Notes under the pieces: model-generated
Told to the model about the DNA's origin: nothing
Seen by the model: only the letters and a program-made list of their open reading frames with translations
Database searches by the model: none
Shown here: positions 47,156-58,221 of the stretch, one piece after another
How positions within the stretch are numbered: position 1 is the stretch's first letter
Layout of the letters: every line of letters starts with the position of its first letter
Assembly (NCBI RefSeq): GCF_000003815.2
Contig: NC_049990.1
Span: forward strand, 9,353,115-9,417,114
Source of the DNA: Branchiostoma floridae
Taxonomy: Eukaryota > Chordata > Leptocardii > Amphioxiformes > Branchiostomatidae
DNA length: 64,000 bases
Direction: 5' to 3'
Program-made: the position numbers and the translations under genes

Positions 47156-48404
47156 GTGAGTTTTCCAGAGATTCTTCTACATGCTATCAGCAGGTGCGTG
47201 GGATTACATGTTGTCACATGCGACTTAGAGGAATGATTCAAAGCATAAAGAGGAGCAATCGGTGGTGAAGTGTTCACAGGCCATGTTTTTACTGCTCGGG
47301 ACGGGGGGGGGAGGGTTTAGGCACTTCAAAAATTATTCTAAAATCCTCAGCACTATCTGGAGTACAGTATTGTTAGTTTTTATACGCTTTTACCGGTTGC
47401 TACGCAGTTGGAAGTGGACAAGTAAGTCTAACAAGACTGGGCACCAGGGTACAAAAGTGTGCATCTCTGTTTGATCAATCTCCCTTGGTTTGCTTCAGTT
47501 ACTGTGACTTATTAACCTCCTTGGGGTGCATTGTGTGTCTGAATTGAATACGACCGCTTTTTTTTTTTTTTGCTGTTACGTTCTGTTTTCCGAAGACTGC
47601 TTTTTCTGGTGGCACCTGTTTCTCAACAACATCGAACTCCTTTGAGAAATAAACTAGTTAGCACGTAATTAGACCATTCCACAATAGTGTTTTGAGGTAC
47701 ACGGTCGTAAGTTGATGTGTTACACTGAAGGGTGGTTATAGTGACAATGTAAATGCAAACAAGAGCCCCACTGTTGACTTTTGGGATTGGCCTTTGCCCA
47801 CCGCAAACAGGTAAAGACGCCTTCAGAACATATGTGACATTATGTCATGGAGGAGATTGCAATATGGCAGAGTCATCCATTCTGCGGGCAAGGATCCCGG
47901 TCGACAGAGACCCCGATCAAGATACTAGAATATGCATATCATATGTTAGGTTGGTCTCGCATTTGAGTCCTGAGTTTCGAGTCATTGATCTCAAATAACA
48001 CAAATCGAAGTTGAAGTCTTTCAATTTCATGCAAGTGAATATCTAGAAACTTACTGTCACAGATTTCGACGGCTCCACCGACAGAACAATCACAGAATCC
48101 GTGGCGATTTTAGCGGATTGTTATCTCTATCCTGATATATCATATTTCAAAAACAAAGAGCTTAAAGGTGTCCATTTTACAAACACAATGTGTAACGGCT
48201 TGGGCATACATATATGGTACCATGACATGCATGGTAGCAACGTTGCTTTATCCAATTCAATACACATGTAGTTTAGGTAAATGAAAGCTTCTTTTCATTT
48301 CAGTTAGAAAGCATAGATGTATGTTGTTCCTCGTTGACTTGTGCCAAGATTAAAGAATTCTCCGTTATAATCGTTCTTACTTTTATTTTCACATCCCGAC
48401 ACAG
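47156..48404. other. Putative 5'UTR intron of UGT gene 5
   Basis: About 1.25 kb without coding sequence, alignable by eye to the other copies (GGTCGTAAGTTGATGTGTTA, AAGAGCCCCACTGTTGAC). A G-run at about 47301-47311 and a T-run near 47551-47562 are the only low-complexity features. Confidence 0.55.
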
Positions 48405-48443
48405 AAAACTCCACTATTTCTACTGCTGGTGATGAGTACTAGT

Positions 48444-49574
48444 ATGTCGGCTGGTTTCCACCTGCTCCTGGCGGTTGTCGCCATCTTGTCTCAACATGTC
48501 CAAGCTGCCGACATCCTCGTGGCGACAGTGACCTACGCCAGTCCCTGGTTGGACGTGGCGAAGATTGCCGAAGTCTTGGCCTCCCGAGGGCACGTCGTCA
48601 CCGTGCTGGCCCATGCTAGTCAGAAGAGCGACCTGATGCGGAAATGGCCGACCTTGAAGTACGAAACATTCGGAGATCCCCAAAAGCCACCGTCGATTAA
48701 GGAAGTTGCAAAAACTGTGCCTCAAAAGATGGTGGGTATTTAGAGGGTAATGTGGCACTGCACTCAAGTTAATAATATCAGTTTGCCATACAAAGCTAAC
48801 GGAAAAAAAGCGAATAATGATAATATTGAATAGTAACATATATGACGTAAATTAAATGGTATTCATTCTTCACTCTTAAGCTTGGAGCAAAACTTTGGGA
48901 TTCATTCCACAAATCGCCTGGCTCCCTATACGGTAGAAGCCGCTTCATCGCACGGCCTATTTGCCAGTGAATTTCGTGCAAGTATCCGGCTGGTGCTATA
49001 ATGCGAAGCTATCCAGCTTGACCGCACCGGTTTGGGATTTGGGGATTTTGTGCAGTTAACAGAAGTGTGCGTTAATCCGTTGTGCAATCAACTGGCTTCT
49101 ACTGTATCATACAATTTTCTTGTGTCTTTGTAACGCCCGTTACAGGCATTTTCTTCATCTGGGATGTTGGGCCTCCTAAAGTTTGCCAGTATTTTGAGTT
49201 CTGCACTGCTGGACCTTAATCAAGAGATGCTGAGTGACAATCAACTACTAACGAAACTGAAGAACATTCACTATGACGTTGTCCTGACGTACGCTGGTCC
49301 CTCATACGGACCCCTGGTGGCACAGTTCTTGGACCTGCCCCTAGTCTGCACGATGAGGTCTCTTCCTACTGGACTAGGTGTGTTCATATTCATATACTAC
49401 AGGCCTACCAACACAATCTATATTTCTCTGATTTATAGAAGGAAGAATTATGTCGGCCAGTTCTTCCGTTTCTACCGGAGCACAGAAACATACCAGTCTG
49501 CTTGGTCCATTGCCCAGACTTTTGCTTTCTTCATTTCAGCTGAAGGCCATCTTAGCAAGATGGTTTCTCACTTT

Positions 49575-49619
<45 letters not shown>

Positions 49620-52206
49620 GCAGAGACAGATAGGACATACCCTGGCATATTTGCTCTGTGTTCCTTGACAATCAGCTGCCGCATAGTGGTTTTGACCTGT
49701 TCTCACGTGGACTCCTATTTGCTGCCCTGTATGCCACACAATGAATCAGGGACATCTCTGTTGGGATGTATTTGAATTATTCTGCTAAACTGCAGACACA
49801 TATAACATCATTCTAGAATATAAAGTTATATTTCCTAATGCATATGTCTTTTGATCCTATGTTTCAGACGTCCGAGCCACCGGTGTTCCCAATCCCCTCG
49901 CTTACGTGCCAACCGTGGGGTCGGGGTTGTCAGATAGGATGACGTTTTTACAGAGAGTGAAGAACGTGCTGGTTTACTTCGCAGCTTCTACAATGGGACA
50001 GTTGGTCTTCGAAAGAAGTTACGACGATATCGCAAAAAGGTTTGTGAATAAGTTTGTGGGTTTTCTAATTGCTTTTGCATAAATTTCTTTTCAGTAGTAC
50101 TTCTACATTTGACCAATGCTTATCAGTTTTATAAACCTTCATGTTTTTTGGCATGCTCCAAATGAGTGCAATGCCACCACCAGAACTTTAGTGAATGCAA
50201 TTTTATTCTTAATCACCGTTCTAATTATATGAAGACGAAAGTTAAACAAAGTTAAATTTTTACTTATTCTATGTGAGAGCCCATTTCCGTAATCGTTCAT
50301 GCACTCATGGCAAGATTAAAGGACGGTTCCTTACGATGTGGGCTTTCAACTTGACTTCAAATTTGTTTCAATATTCAAGCTGTTACGTTTTGCATTAATG
50401 CTCACCATGCCCATTAAATTTGTTGTTATCAGGATGTAAGTGTGGCGCAATAAGCAAAATTGTAGATAATTAAACGGTACTTCTAGATCGATGTTGGTTA
50501 GAACTAACGTCATGCCTCTGGTGTGAGATGACTGGATGAGTCTGTGTCTCCTCTCTGGACATACATGTCAATGTGCAAAATGGCACTCAACAATATCATT
50601 TTCTTACCACCAACAGAACTATTGGCGACAACTTCACCATGTCTGCTGGCCTGGCAAGAACCGACGTGTGGCTCTACCAATCAGATCTCATGTTCGACTT
50701 CCCTAAACCCATGATGCCAAATATGGTCAACATAGCAGGTCACATGGCTGAGGATGTCAACCCGCTCAGTGAGGTCAGTTCTTCAAAAATCAAAGGAGTA
50801 GCATTCCATAGAAAGACGTACACAAAAGCACATTATTACATCATTAACTTTCACAGCCTACTTTTACATATGGCCATGAAGGTCTAAATTAACGCAGATG
50901 GTTCAGACGTACGTAATGTTTAACATCTCTTGTCTAGATCTGATTGGCCTAACTGGTATAATTCCATAGGAGCTGGAGAAGTTTGTGCAGAGTTCTGGAG
51001 ATGACGGTGTTGTGCTTGTGACCTTCGGCTCCATGATAGCAGCTATGCCTTCAGAGCTAGCCGACATGCTGGCCGCTGCTTTTGCCCGTCTGCCACAGAA
51101 GGTTGTGTGGCGCTACGCTGGGACGCCACCTCCAAGTCTGGGGCCCAACACCAGGACCATGGACTGGGTGCCTCAAAACAACTTGCTAGGTAAATGCTAC
51201 GCGTGGCAAATTATACCCCTCTGCCGGCTAATTCCTTCCCCAGCTTATGTTACTTTCTTATGCCACGGAGGAATCTGCTTGGAGATTAGGTAAATGCCAT
51301 CAATGCGCTGCGAATAATACTAGTAATATCTAACTATTGCATCTAGGATAAACAACAGACATACTAGTATCTTAGTTTTTCCTGTGTTTGATCCCTTGGT
51401 GAAGGTTGATCATGAAGGCCTTTAGTATAGCACGTCTTTCAGCTGTTCAATGCATCCAGTACTTTAACACTGTTTTGTCTAAGTATAGGAATTGAGCCAA
51501 TCTTTCATACCTACAGCTCATCCCAAGACAAAGGCGTTTGTATCACATTGTGGTTACAACGGAGTAGCGGAGGCCATGTACCACGGGGTGCCCCTGGTCG
51601 GCATGCCTCTCATGAGTGATGCCCATGATAACATCGCTAGGATGGTGGCCCGTGGGATGGCGGTGTCATTGAACATCCACACGGTGACGTCAGAGGAGGT
51701 GGCCCAGGCCATCACATCTGTTATTTCGGATGCTAGGTAAGTGTGAGGTGGAGTAACTGCAAGAAATACCTCCCTCAATTCCTGTCTCTTTCCCTCTCAT
51801 CTTTCGGAGAAACATCTTTATTGTAAAGAAAATTTTAGCTACCAGCTGTAGATGCATGTAGGCATGTGGGCATGTTGTGGGTATGTAACGTCATGGACTA
51901 AAATTTTACTTTTTCCTCAGCTACAAAGAGAAGGCCAATCAGATCTCCACGCATCTTCGTGACCAACCACAGTCACCCATGGAGCGGGCAGTATGGTGGA
52001 TAGAACACGTCATCAAACATGGCGGCCTCCCCCATCTCAGGTCGAGGGCACCCGAACTCCCCTTCTACCAGTACTACCTGTTAGACGTTATTGCCCTGAT
52101 TGTTGCAGTTATATCTGCTGTATTGTTGTCTTGTTGGAAGTGCTGTTCGTTTGCATGTCGCATGTGCAAAAGGAGTATGACTACCACCAAGCTGAAAATT
52201 AATTGA
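48444..52206 (+). CDS. UGT: UDP-glycosyltransferase-like protein, array gene 5 (complete, 524 aa)
   Basis: Exons 48444-48731, 49146-49377, 49868-50039, 50617-50773, 50970-51189, 51517-51736, 51921-52206. The ATG at 48444 (MSAGFHLLLAVVA) aligns with the other copies; an in-frame ATG at 48432 would add MSTS. Pro34 and Tyr145 replace the catalytic dyad; next to Pro34 the usual WMDV is WLDV. The sugar-contact motif is MSDAHDN. This is the most divergent exon set: DLNQEML, NIHYDVV, AQFLDLP, NTRTMDWVPQNNLLG and SDAR before the last intron. It has an NFT sequon in exon 4, shared only with gene 1. A 110-bp insertion just after exon 5 repeats the donor context. Intron 1 carries a pogo-like MITE. Tail KLKIN; AATAAA at 52443-52448. 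Confidence 0.93.
48929..49106. mobile_element. Pogo/Tigger-like MITE (copy 3) in gene 5 intron 1, with paralogous empty site
   Basis: Termini CGGTAGAAGCCGCTTCAT and CAACTGGCTTCTACTG are flanked by TA on both sides. Genes 3 and 7 have the uninterrupted sequence CTCCCTATATCATACAAT at the same place (about 37841 and 63180), so the insertion and its TA target are seen directly. It ends 40 bp before the exon 2 acceptor. Confidence 0.8.
49576..49619. repeat. (CA)n microsatellite, gene 5 intron 2
   Basis: About 21 CA units at the position shared with genes 3, 4, 6 and 7. Confidence 0.95.
51190..51299. repeat. 110-bp insertion in gene 5 intron 5 flanked by a repeated donor sequence
   Basis: AGGTAAATGC occurs at the real donor (51188-51197) and again at 51298-51307. 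The intervening sequence is absent from genes 2, 3 and 4. It could be a small transposed segment with a 10-bp target duplication. The second GTAAAT could serve as a decoy donor, but its use would add 110 nt and shift the frame. Confidence 0.6.
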
Positions 52207-52841
52207 CTGTCGTCGCAAGGCATATTTGTACGGACAACAGTAGATGAACAATGAATACAGAGGCGTCCTGTAAAAAGAATTTTTAAATGCTATGTCAAAC
52301 AAAATTGTTCAAGTTGTAAAGCTGTCAATGTTATCTTTGATCGGTGCACGTTTTCGGCAAAAAAGTTGCCTTCATTATGGAATCAAAGTGGTAAGGGAGG
52401 TTGAACAAATAGCCAAACACACAGAGTCTGGTATACAGAACAAATAAATCCTTCATTTTTTTGTTCTTTCATATCTTCTTCATTGACCTTGTAATTGACG
52501 TCATTATTATATTACACTAGTATATGTTTCCGATACTTATTTCTAAATCTACATGATATACATTTTGTGGCTGCTTTGTACAATTTACAGCATGGTTGAA
52601 AATATTTTTTACTTTGAAACATATGAAAATTGATGCGCGCGCGGATGTCAAACATATATCATCAAAGCAACATGGCCCAATCAGTCTTAAGAACTAGGAA
52701 CTCTATGTGCAGCGCAATTTTCACTGTTCTTTAATTTGAGAGCTGCAATTTTGTTCAACTTTAATTTTGACCGATCGGTGGTAGCAGGGTGCCACGTCAC
52801 TCATCCAGTGATTGCCCAACATAGAATGCGCGCTGTCCTAC
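52207..52841. other. UGT gene 5 3'UTR and spacer to gene 6
   Basis: No coding exon. Near-identical to 34929-35546 and 60250-60866. AATAAA at 52443-52448. Confidence 0.6.
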
Positions 52842-52959
52842 TGACCTTTGACACAACACTGTAATTGTATGACATGGCCGACTACTGAGCTCAGACTTAC
52901 TAGTAGTTGTCTTAGCGTCAGGACCCGGCGTCTGTGGCCAGCTCAGTGCACGAAGGACG
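52842..52959 (+). promoter_or_regulatory. UGT gene 6 promoter block: DR1, initiator-like site and noncoding first exon
   Basis: TGACCTTTGACAC at 52842-52854 and TCAGACT starting at 52891. A short extra TACTAG lies just after the initiator, so the noncoding exon is a few bases longer than in gene 3. It ends at 52959 before GTGAGT; the acceptor TTTTCAG ends at 54741. Confidence 0.6.
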
Positions 52960-54741
52960 GTGAGTTTTCCAGATAATCTTCTGCATGCTATCAGTAGGGC
53001 TGACGTCAGTGTTGTCTTGCGCAGAAAGGGCAAAAAATGGGAATTAGAGTCCCTACTTAAAACCTTTGAAAATCCTTCTTTTTCCTTGGAAATTTTTGCC
53101 CAACCTTGAGTTTTTTTTTGCTAGAAGTGACAACTAGGGTCTTATCTTTCATATTTTGGTCAAAATTTCATCAGTTGACCAGTTTTGATGGCGTAGTGAT
53201 AGATCTGAGTTGTTGGGTCCAGCGGATGGCTACAGGAGTGAAACTGGGTCAAAGGTGAGGTTTGTTTTCTTTGGTCAGCTGTGCTGGGTGAACGAGCCAA
53301 ACAACCCTCTGTTTTCTTTGCATGTTTCTCAAGTATTCCCTTGTGACTAACTGCTGGAGAAGAATTTTTAAGATTGAACTAAAGGTAAGTTCTTTTACAA
53401 GGACTTGTTTCACTGTCTCTTATGCTAGGCTTCAATGGAAGCAAGCAACTTTAATGTCTGACCAGTAGGTAAAGGGGCGTGGGATTATATCTTGTCACAC
53501 TCGATATAGAGCAATATGATCCAAAGTATAAAGAGGAGCTATCGGTGGTGAAGTGTTCACAGACCATGTTTTCACTGCTCGGGGCGGGGTGGGGTGGTCT
53601 AAGCTATTCTAAAACTATTGTAAATCCACAGCACTATCCAGTCTAAGCTATTCTAAAACTATTGTAAAATCCACAGCACTATCTTGAGTACAGTCTTGTT
53701 AGTTTTAATACGCTTCCAACGATCGCTACTCAGTTGGAATCGGAGTAGTAAGTCTAACAAGACTGGGCACCAGGGTACACAGGTGTACGTCTGTTTGGTC
53801 AATTGTCTTCTCCCTTGATTTGCTTCAGTCACTGTGACTTATTAACCAAGAGATCGGGACGAGCAGGTACCCCTTCGTGTGTGTGCTATATCTTATTTGC
53901 ATTTACGCACTGTCCGAAGACTACTTTTTTTTCTAGTGGCACCTGTTTCCCTTAACAACTTCGAGTTCCTTTAGGAAATGAATGTAGTGCGTAATAGAAT
54001 ATCAAGATGTTTGCTACAGTAGTGCCTGTTTTGAGGTACATGATCGTAAGTTGATGTGTTACACTGAATGGTGGTCCTAATGGCAATGTAAATACAAACT
54101 GTTGACATTTCGGACTGGCCTTTGCAACCACAAACATGTAAAGACAAAATTTACATGTATGTCAGGGTAGAGATTGCAATATGGCAGAATCGTCCATTTT
54201 GAGGGCAGTAATGCCGATCGATAAAGGCTCCGACCGATGAGGATACTAGAAGATTCATATTATATGTTTAGTTGGTCTCGCATCTGAGTCTTGAGTTTCG
54301 AGTCATTGATCTTAAATAACATAAATCGAAGTTGAAGTCTTCCATATCTAGAAATTTACAGACTTCGATCGCGATCTCTACCGACAGAATCGGCGATTCT
54401 ATCAGATTGTTATCTCTACCCTGAGTGTCCCTGACATATTGTTTAAAAAACAAAAGGCTTAACGGTCTACATTTTGAAAACACGATGCGTAACAGATTGG
54501 GCAGCACAATGACATGCATGGTAACTTACATAGCAACGTGGTTTTATCTAGTAGAATATACACGAATTTTTAGCTCAATCAACGGTTCCTTTTTTCTATC
54601 AGTTAGAAGTGCAAATAAAAAAAAGTACGACAACGTATCTTTAACATTTATGTTGTTCCTTGTTAACATGTGCCGAGGTGGTGCAAGATGATAGATCTGT
54701 CCGTTACAATCGTTGAATGCCCTTCTTACTTATCTTTTCAG
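52960..54741. other. Putative 5'UTR intron of UGT gene 6, enlarged by insertions
   Basis: Same sequence as in genes 3 and 7 but longer. It has a 471-bp insert at 52998-53468 and a tandem duplication of about 45 bp (GTCTAAGCTATTCTAAAACT unit, twice, about 53597-53685). No coding sequence recognised. Confidence 0.6.
52998..53468. mobile_element. Insertion flanked by CAGTAG direct repeats in gene 6 5'UTR intron
   Basis: Genes 3 and 7 read ATCAGTAGGTAAAGGGGC without interruption. In gene 6, CAGTAG occurs at 52992-52997 and again at 53463-53468 with 465 bp of unrelated sequence between. That fits a single insertion with target duplication. The element type is not recognised. Confidence 0.65.
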
Positions 54742-54792
54742 ATTCTGACACAGAAAACTTCACTATTACTACTGCTGGTGCTGAGTACTAGT

Positions 54793-57539
54793 ATGTCGAC
54801 TGGTTTGCACCTGTTCCTGGCGGTTGTCGCCATCTTGTCTCAACATGTCCAAGCTGCCGACATCCTCGTGGCGACATCAACCTACAACAGCCCCTGGATG
54901 GACGTGGCGAAGATTGCCGAAGAATTGGCCTCCCGAGGGCACGTCGTCACCGTGCTGGCCCATGCTAGTCAGAAGAGCGACCTGATGCGGAAATGGCCGA
55001 CCTTGAAGTACGAAACATTCGGAGATCCCGAAAAACCACCGTCGGTGAAGGAATTCTCAAAAACGGTGCCTCAGAAGTTGGTGGGTATTTAGAATTTAGA
55101 TATGAGAAATCAAAAACCTTTAAAAGAAACATGGTGAAGGTAACTATAGCCCCATAGCCTTCTTGAGGCCATAGGGTCATGCTTATACTTCGTTACTCGT
55201 TGTGTCAAACATTTACATCCAATCGCAAGTTCTAGTGAAAAGAATTAGGTGATTGATGCAAGGAGGTTCTATCAATCTTTCAACAGAATTTGGTCACTGA
55301 GCGAACCCAAAATGCGTTCTCAGAGAATAGGATACATACAAATGTTAGGATTGAAATGAACTCAGTGAGCTAACATCAAATATGTCAATCAAAGAAACCG
55401 TAGCAAATACTGAGCAACATTTTTTATTTGCTTTATAGAAGAAAGGCAATGGTTGTGGCATTACACTCAAGTTAGTAACTTGTTCTAACAGTGTCCCATA
55501 CAAAGTAAACATAACAAAATGAACTGAAAAATCATAATGTCCAATAGTAACGTATGAACAAATTTAGTGACGTAAATCAAACTAGAAAGGCCGACATTTG
55601 CTTGAGAGCACACGCAGCATATTTCAGCCATCTCCCTCCCCATGCAACCTTAGACTATTCCAAAATCACCATGTGCAAAAATCGAACACTTTTGTTTAAA
55701 AGTCACTTCCACTAATGACACTTAATGACACCCAAAAATGAATCTTACAAAATTCCTAGTGCAAGAATGGACTCTTCCAGTGCACCCCATGTGAATTTGC
55801 ACAATAGACCAGTCCAGAAATACTCCCACTGAAAACATGGCCAAGGTTGAACTAAGCAAAAAAGGCATGAAAAGGTAAAATAGACCAGTCCAAAAACACT
55901 TCCACTAAAAATGGAATATTGAATCATCACCTTTCTAAAACTAAATTTGAAAACATCCCCATGCAAGAATGGACTCTTCTTGGGACACCAAAGTCCATAA
56001 ACAAATTCTTAAAAAATGCCCCCCTCCATGCAAGAATGGACTCTTCCATTACACCCCATGTAAAATTGCAAAATAGTCCAGTTCAAATATACTCCCACGG
56101 AGAGACATTATATAATAAACAGTCCAAAGATGAATTTAAAAAATATGTACCCCCTCCGTGCCAGAATGGACTCATCCAGATAACACCGGGCTCACTGATT
56201 GGCTGCCAATCCCCTTCGGGAGGTTGACTCAGGCTACGTGATTGGTTGCCTCTTTAATCAAGCTACTAGTATATATAGACATGTGCACATGCTGTATTCA
56301 GGTTGGAGAGGTCAACGACCTTGAGGTCGTTGACCCTCTGGCCAGTGGATAATTACTAGTACCAAAAAATTCCCCAAATATATCATTTTGAAGTGGTTTA
56401 TGCCAGAAATTATACATGGGTCATTTGAATGAATATCTAGTACACCTATTTACCAAAATGTAGGTTTTTGGTCAAACAATGGCTAAAAAATTCCAATATT
56501 AAGCATTTTGTTGTACCGTATGCCAAAAGTGTTAATGAAGTCATGTGCGCATATGTAGACGGCACTCCTATACCAAATTTCAGGTCATTTGGTTATAAAT
56601 TGGGGGTATAGGAGCCAAAAATGTCATTTTGGGGGGCAAAAAATGCCAAAATTAAGCATTTTGCTGTACCGTATGCCAAAATTGTTTTTGGATTTTTGTG
56701 GGCATATGATCAAGGCACCTCTGTACCAAATTTCAGGTCATTCGGCTGTAATACCAGGGTACAGGGGGGGGGGCAAAATGTACATAAAAATTGCACACCA
56801 AGAAACACCTGGCCATTGACCCACTCTACCCTTGTGCCAAATTTCAAGTAATTCGGTCCAAGAACGACAGAGTTAAATCGATTTGAAGATTTGACAGGAG
56901 AAAGAAGAAGAAGAAAGAAGAAACATTACGAATACAATATATTTCACCATACCTATGGTATGGCTGAAATATAACTATCTATTCTTCACTCTTGTCGCAG
57001 ACCTCCAGGCTTCATTTCACAAATCATTTGGCCAATTTTCTTATGTTTGTAATGCCCGTTACAGGCGTTTTCTTCATCTGGGATGTTGGGACTCCTAACG
57101 TTTGGCAGCACTTTGAGTTCTGCACTGCTGGACCTTAGTGAAGAGATGCTGAGTGACAATCAACTGCTGACGAAACTGAAGAACAGCCACTATGACGTTG
57201 TCCTGACGTATGCTGGTCCCTCATGCGGGCCCCTGGTGGCGCAGTACTTGGACCTGCCTCTAGTCAGCACGATGAGGTCTTTTCCTACTGGACAAGGTGT
57301 GTTCATATTCATATACCACAGGCCTACCAACACAATCTATATTTCTCTGCTTTATAGAAGGAAGAATTATGTCCGCCAGTTTTTCCGTTTCTTCCTTAGC
57401 ATTGGGCAGCTACAGGTGTTTACCAATCTGCTTGGTCCATTGCCCAGAATTTTGCTTTCTCTATTTAAGCTGAAGGCCATCTCCGCAAGATGTTTTCTCA
57501 CTCTAACTTTCCATACACACAAACACATACTGTCACTCA

Positions 57540-57608
<69 letters not shown>

Positions 57609-58125
57609 AGGACATACCATTACATCTTTGCTCTGTGTTCACAATCAACTGACATAGTGGTTTCTACCTGTTCTCACAATGACTTCACTATTTGCTGCCC
57701 TTTATGCCACACAATATTTCATGGACATCTCTGTTCGGATATATTTGAATCTTTCTGCTACAAACATATTCCATCATTAAAGTTTTTTTTCCTACTGCGT
57801 GTGTCTTTTGATCCTATGTTTCAGACATCCGAGCCACTGGTGTTCCCAATCCTCTTGCTTACGTGCCAACAGTAACATCGGAGTTGTCAGATCGGATGAC
57901 ATTTTTGCAGAGACTGAAGAATGTGCTGGTTTACTTCGCAGCTACTACTATGGGACAGCTGGTCGTGGATAAGAGTTACGACGATCTTGCAAAAAGGTTT
58001 GTGAATCGGTTGCAGTAAAATGGTATTTTCAAAAGAAAGTATGTGTGTTTTCTAATTGCCTTTGAAAATCAACTTCTATTTCTGTCGCACTTTTACATTT
58101 AACAAATATACACAATATATATATG

Positions 58126-58221
<96 letters not shown>

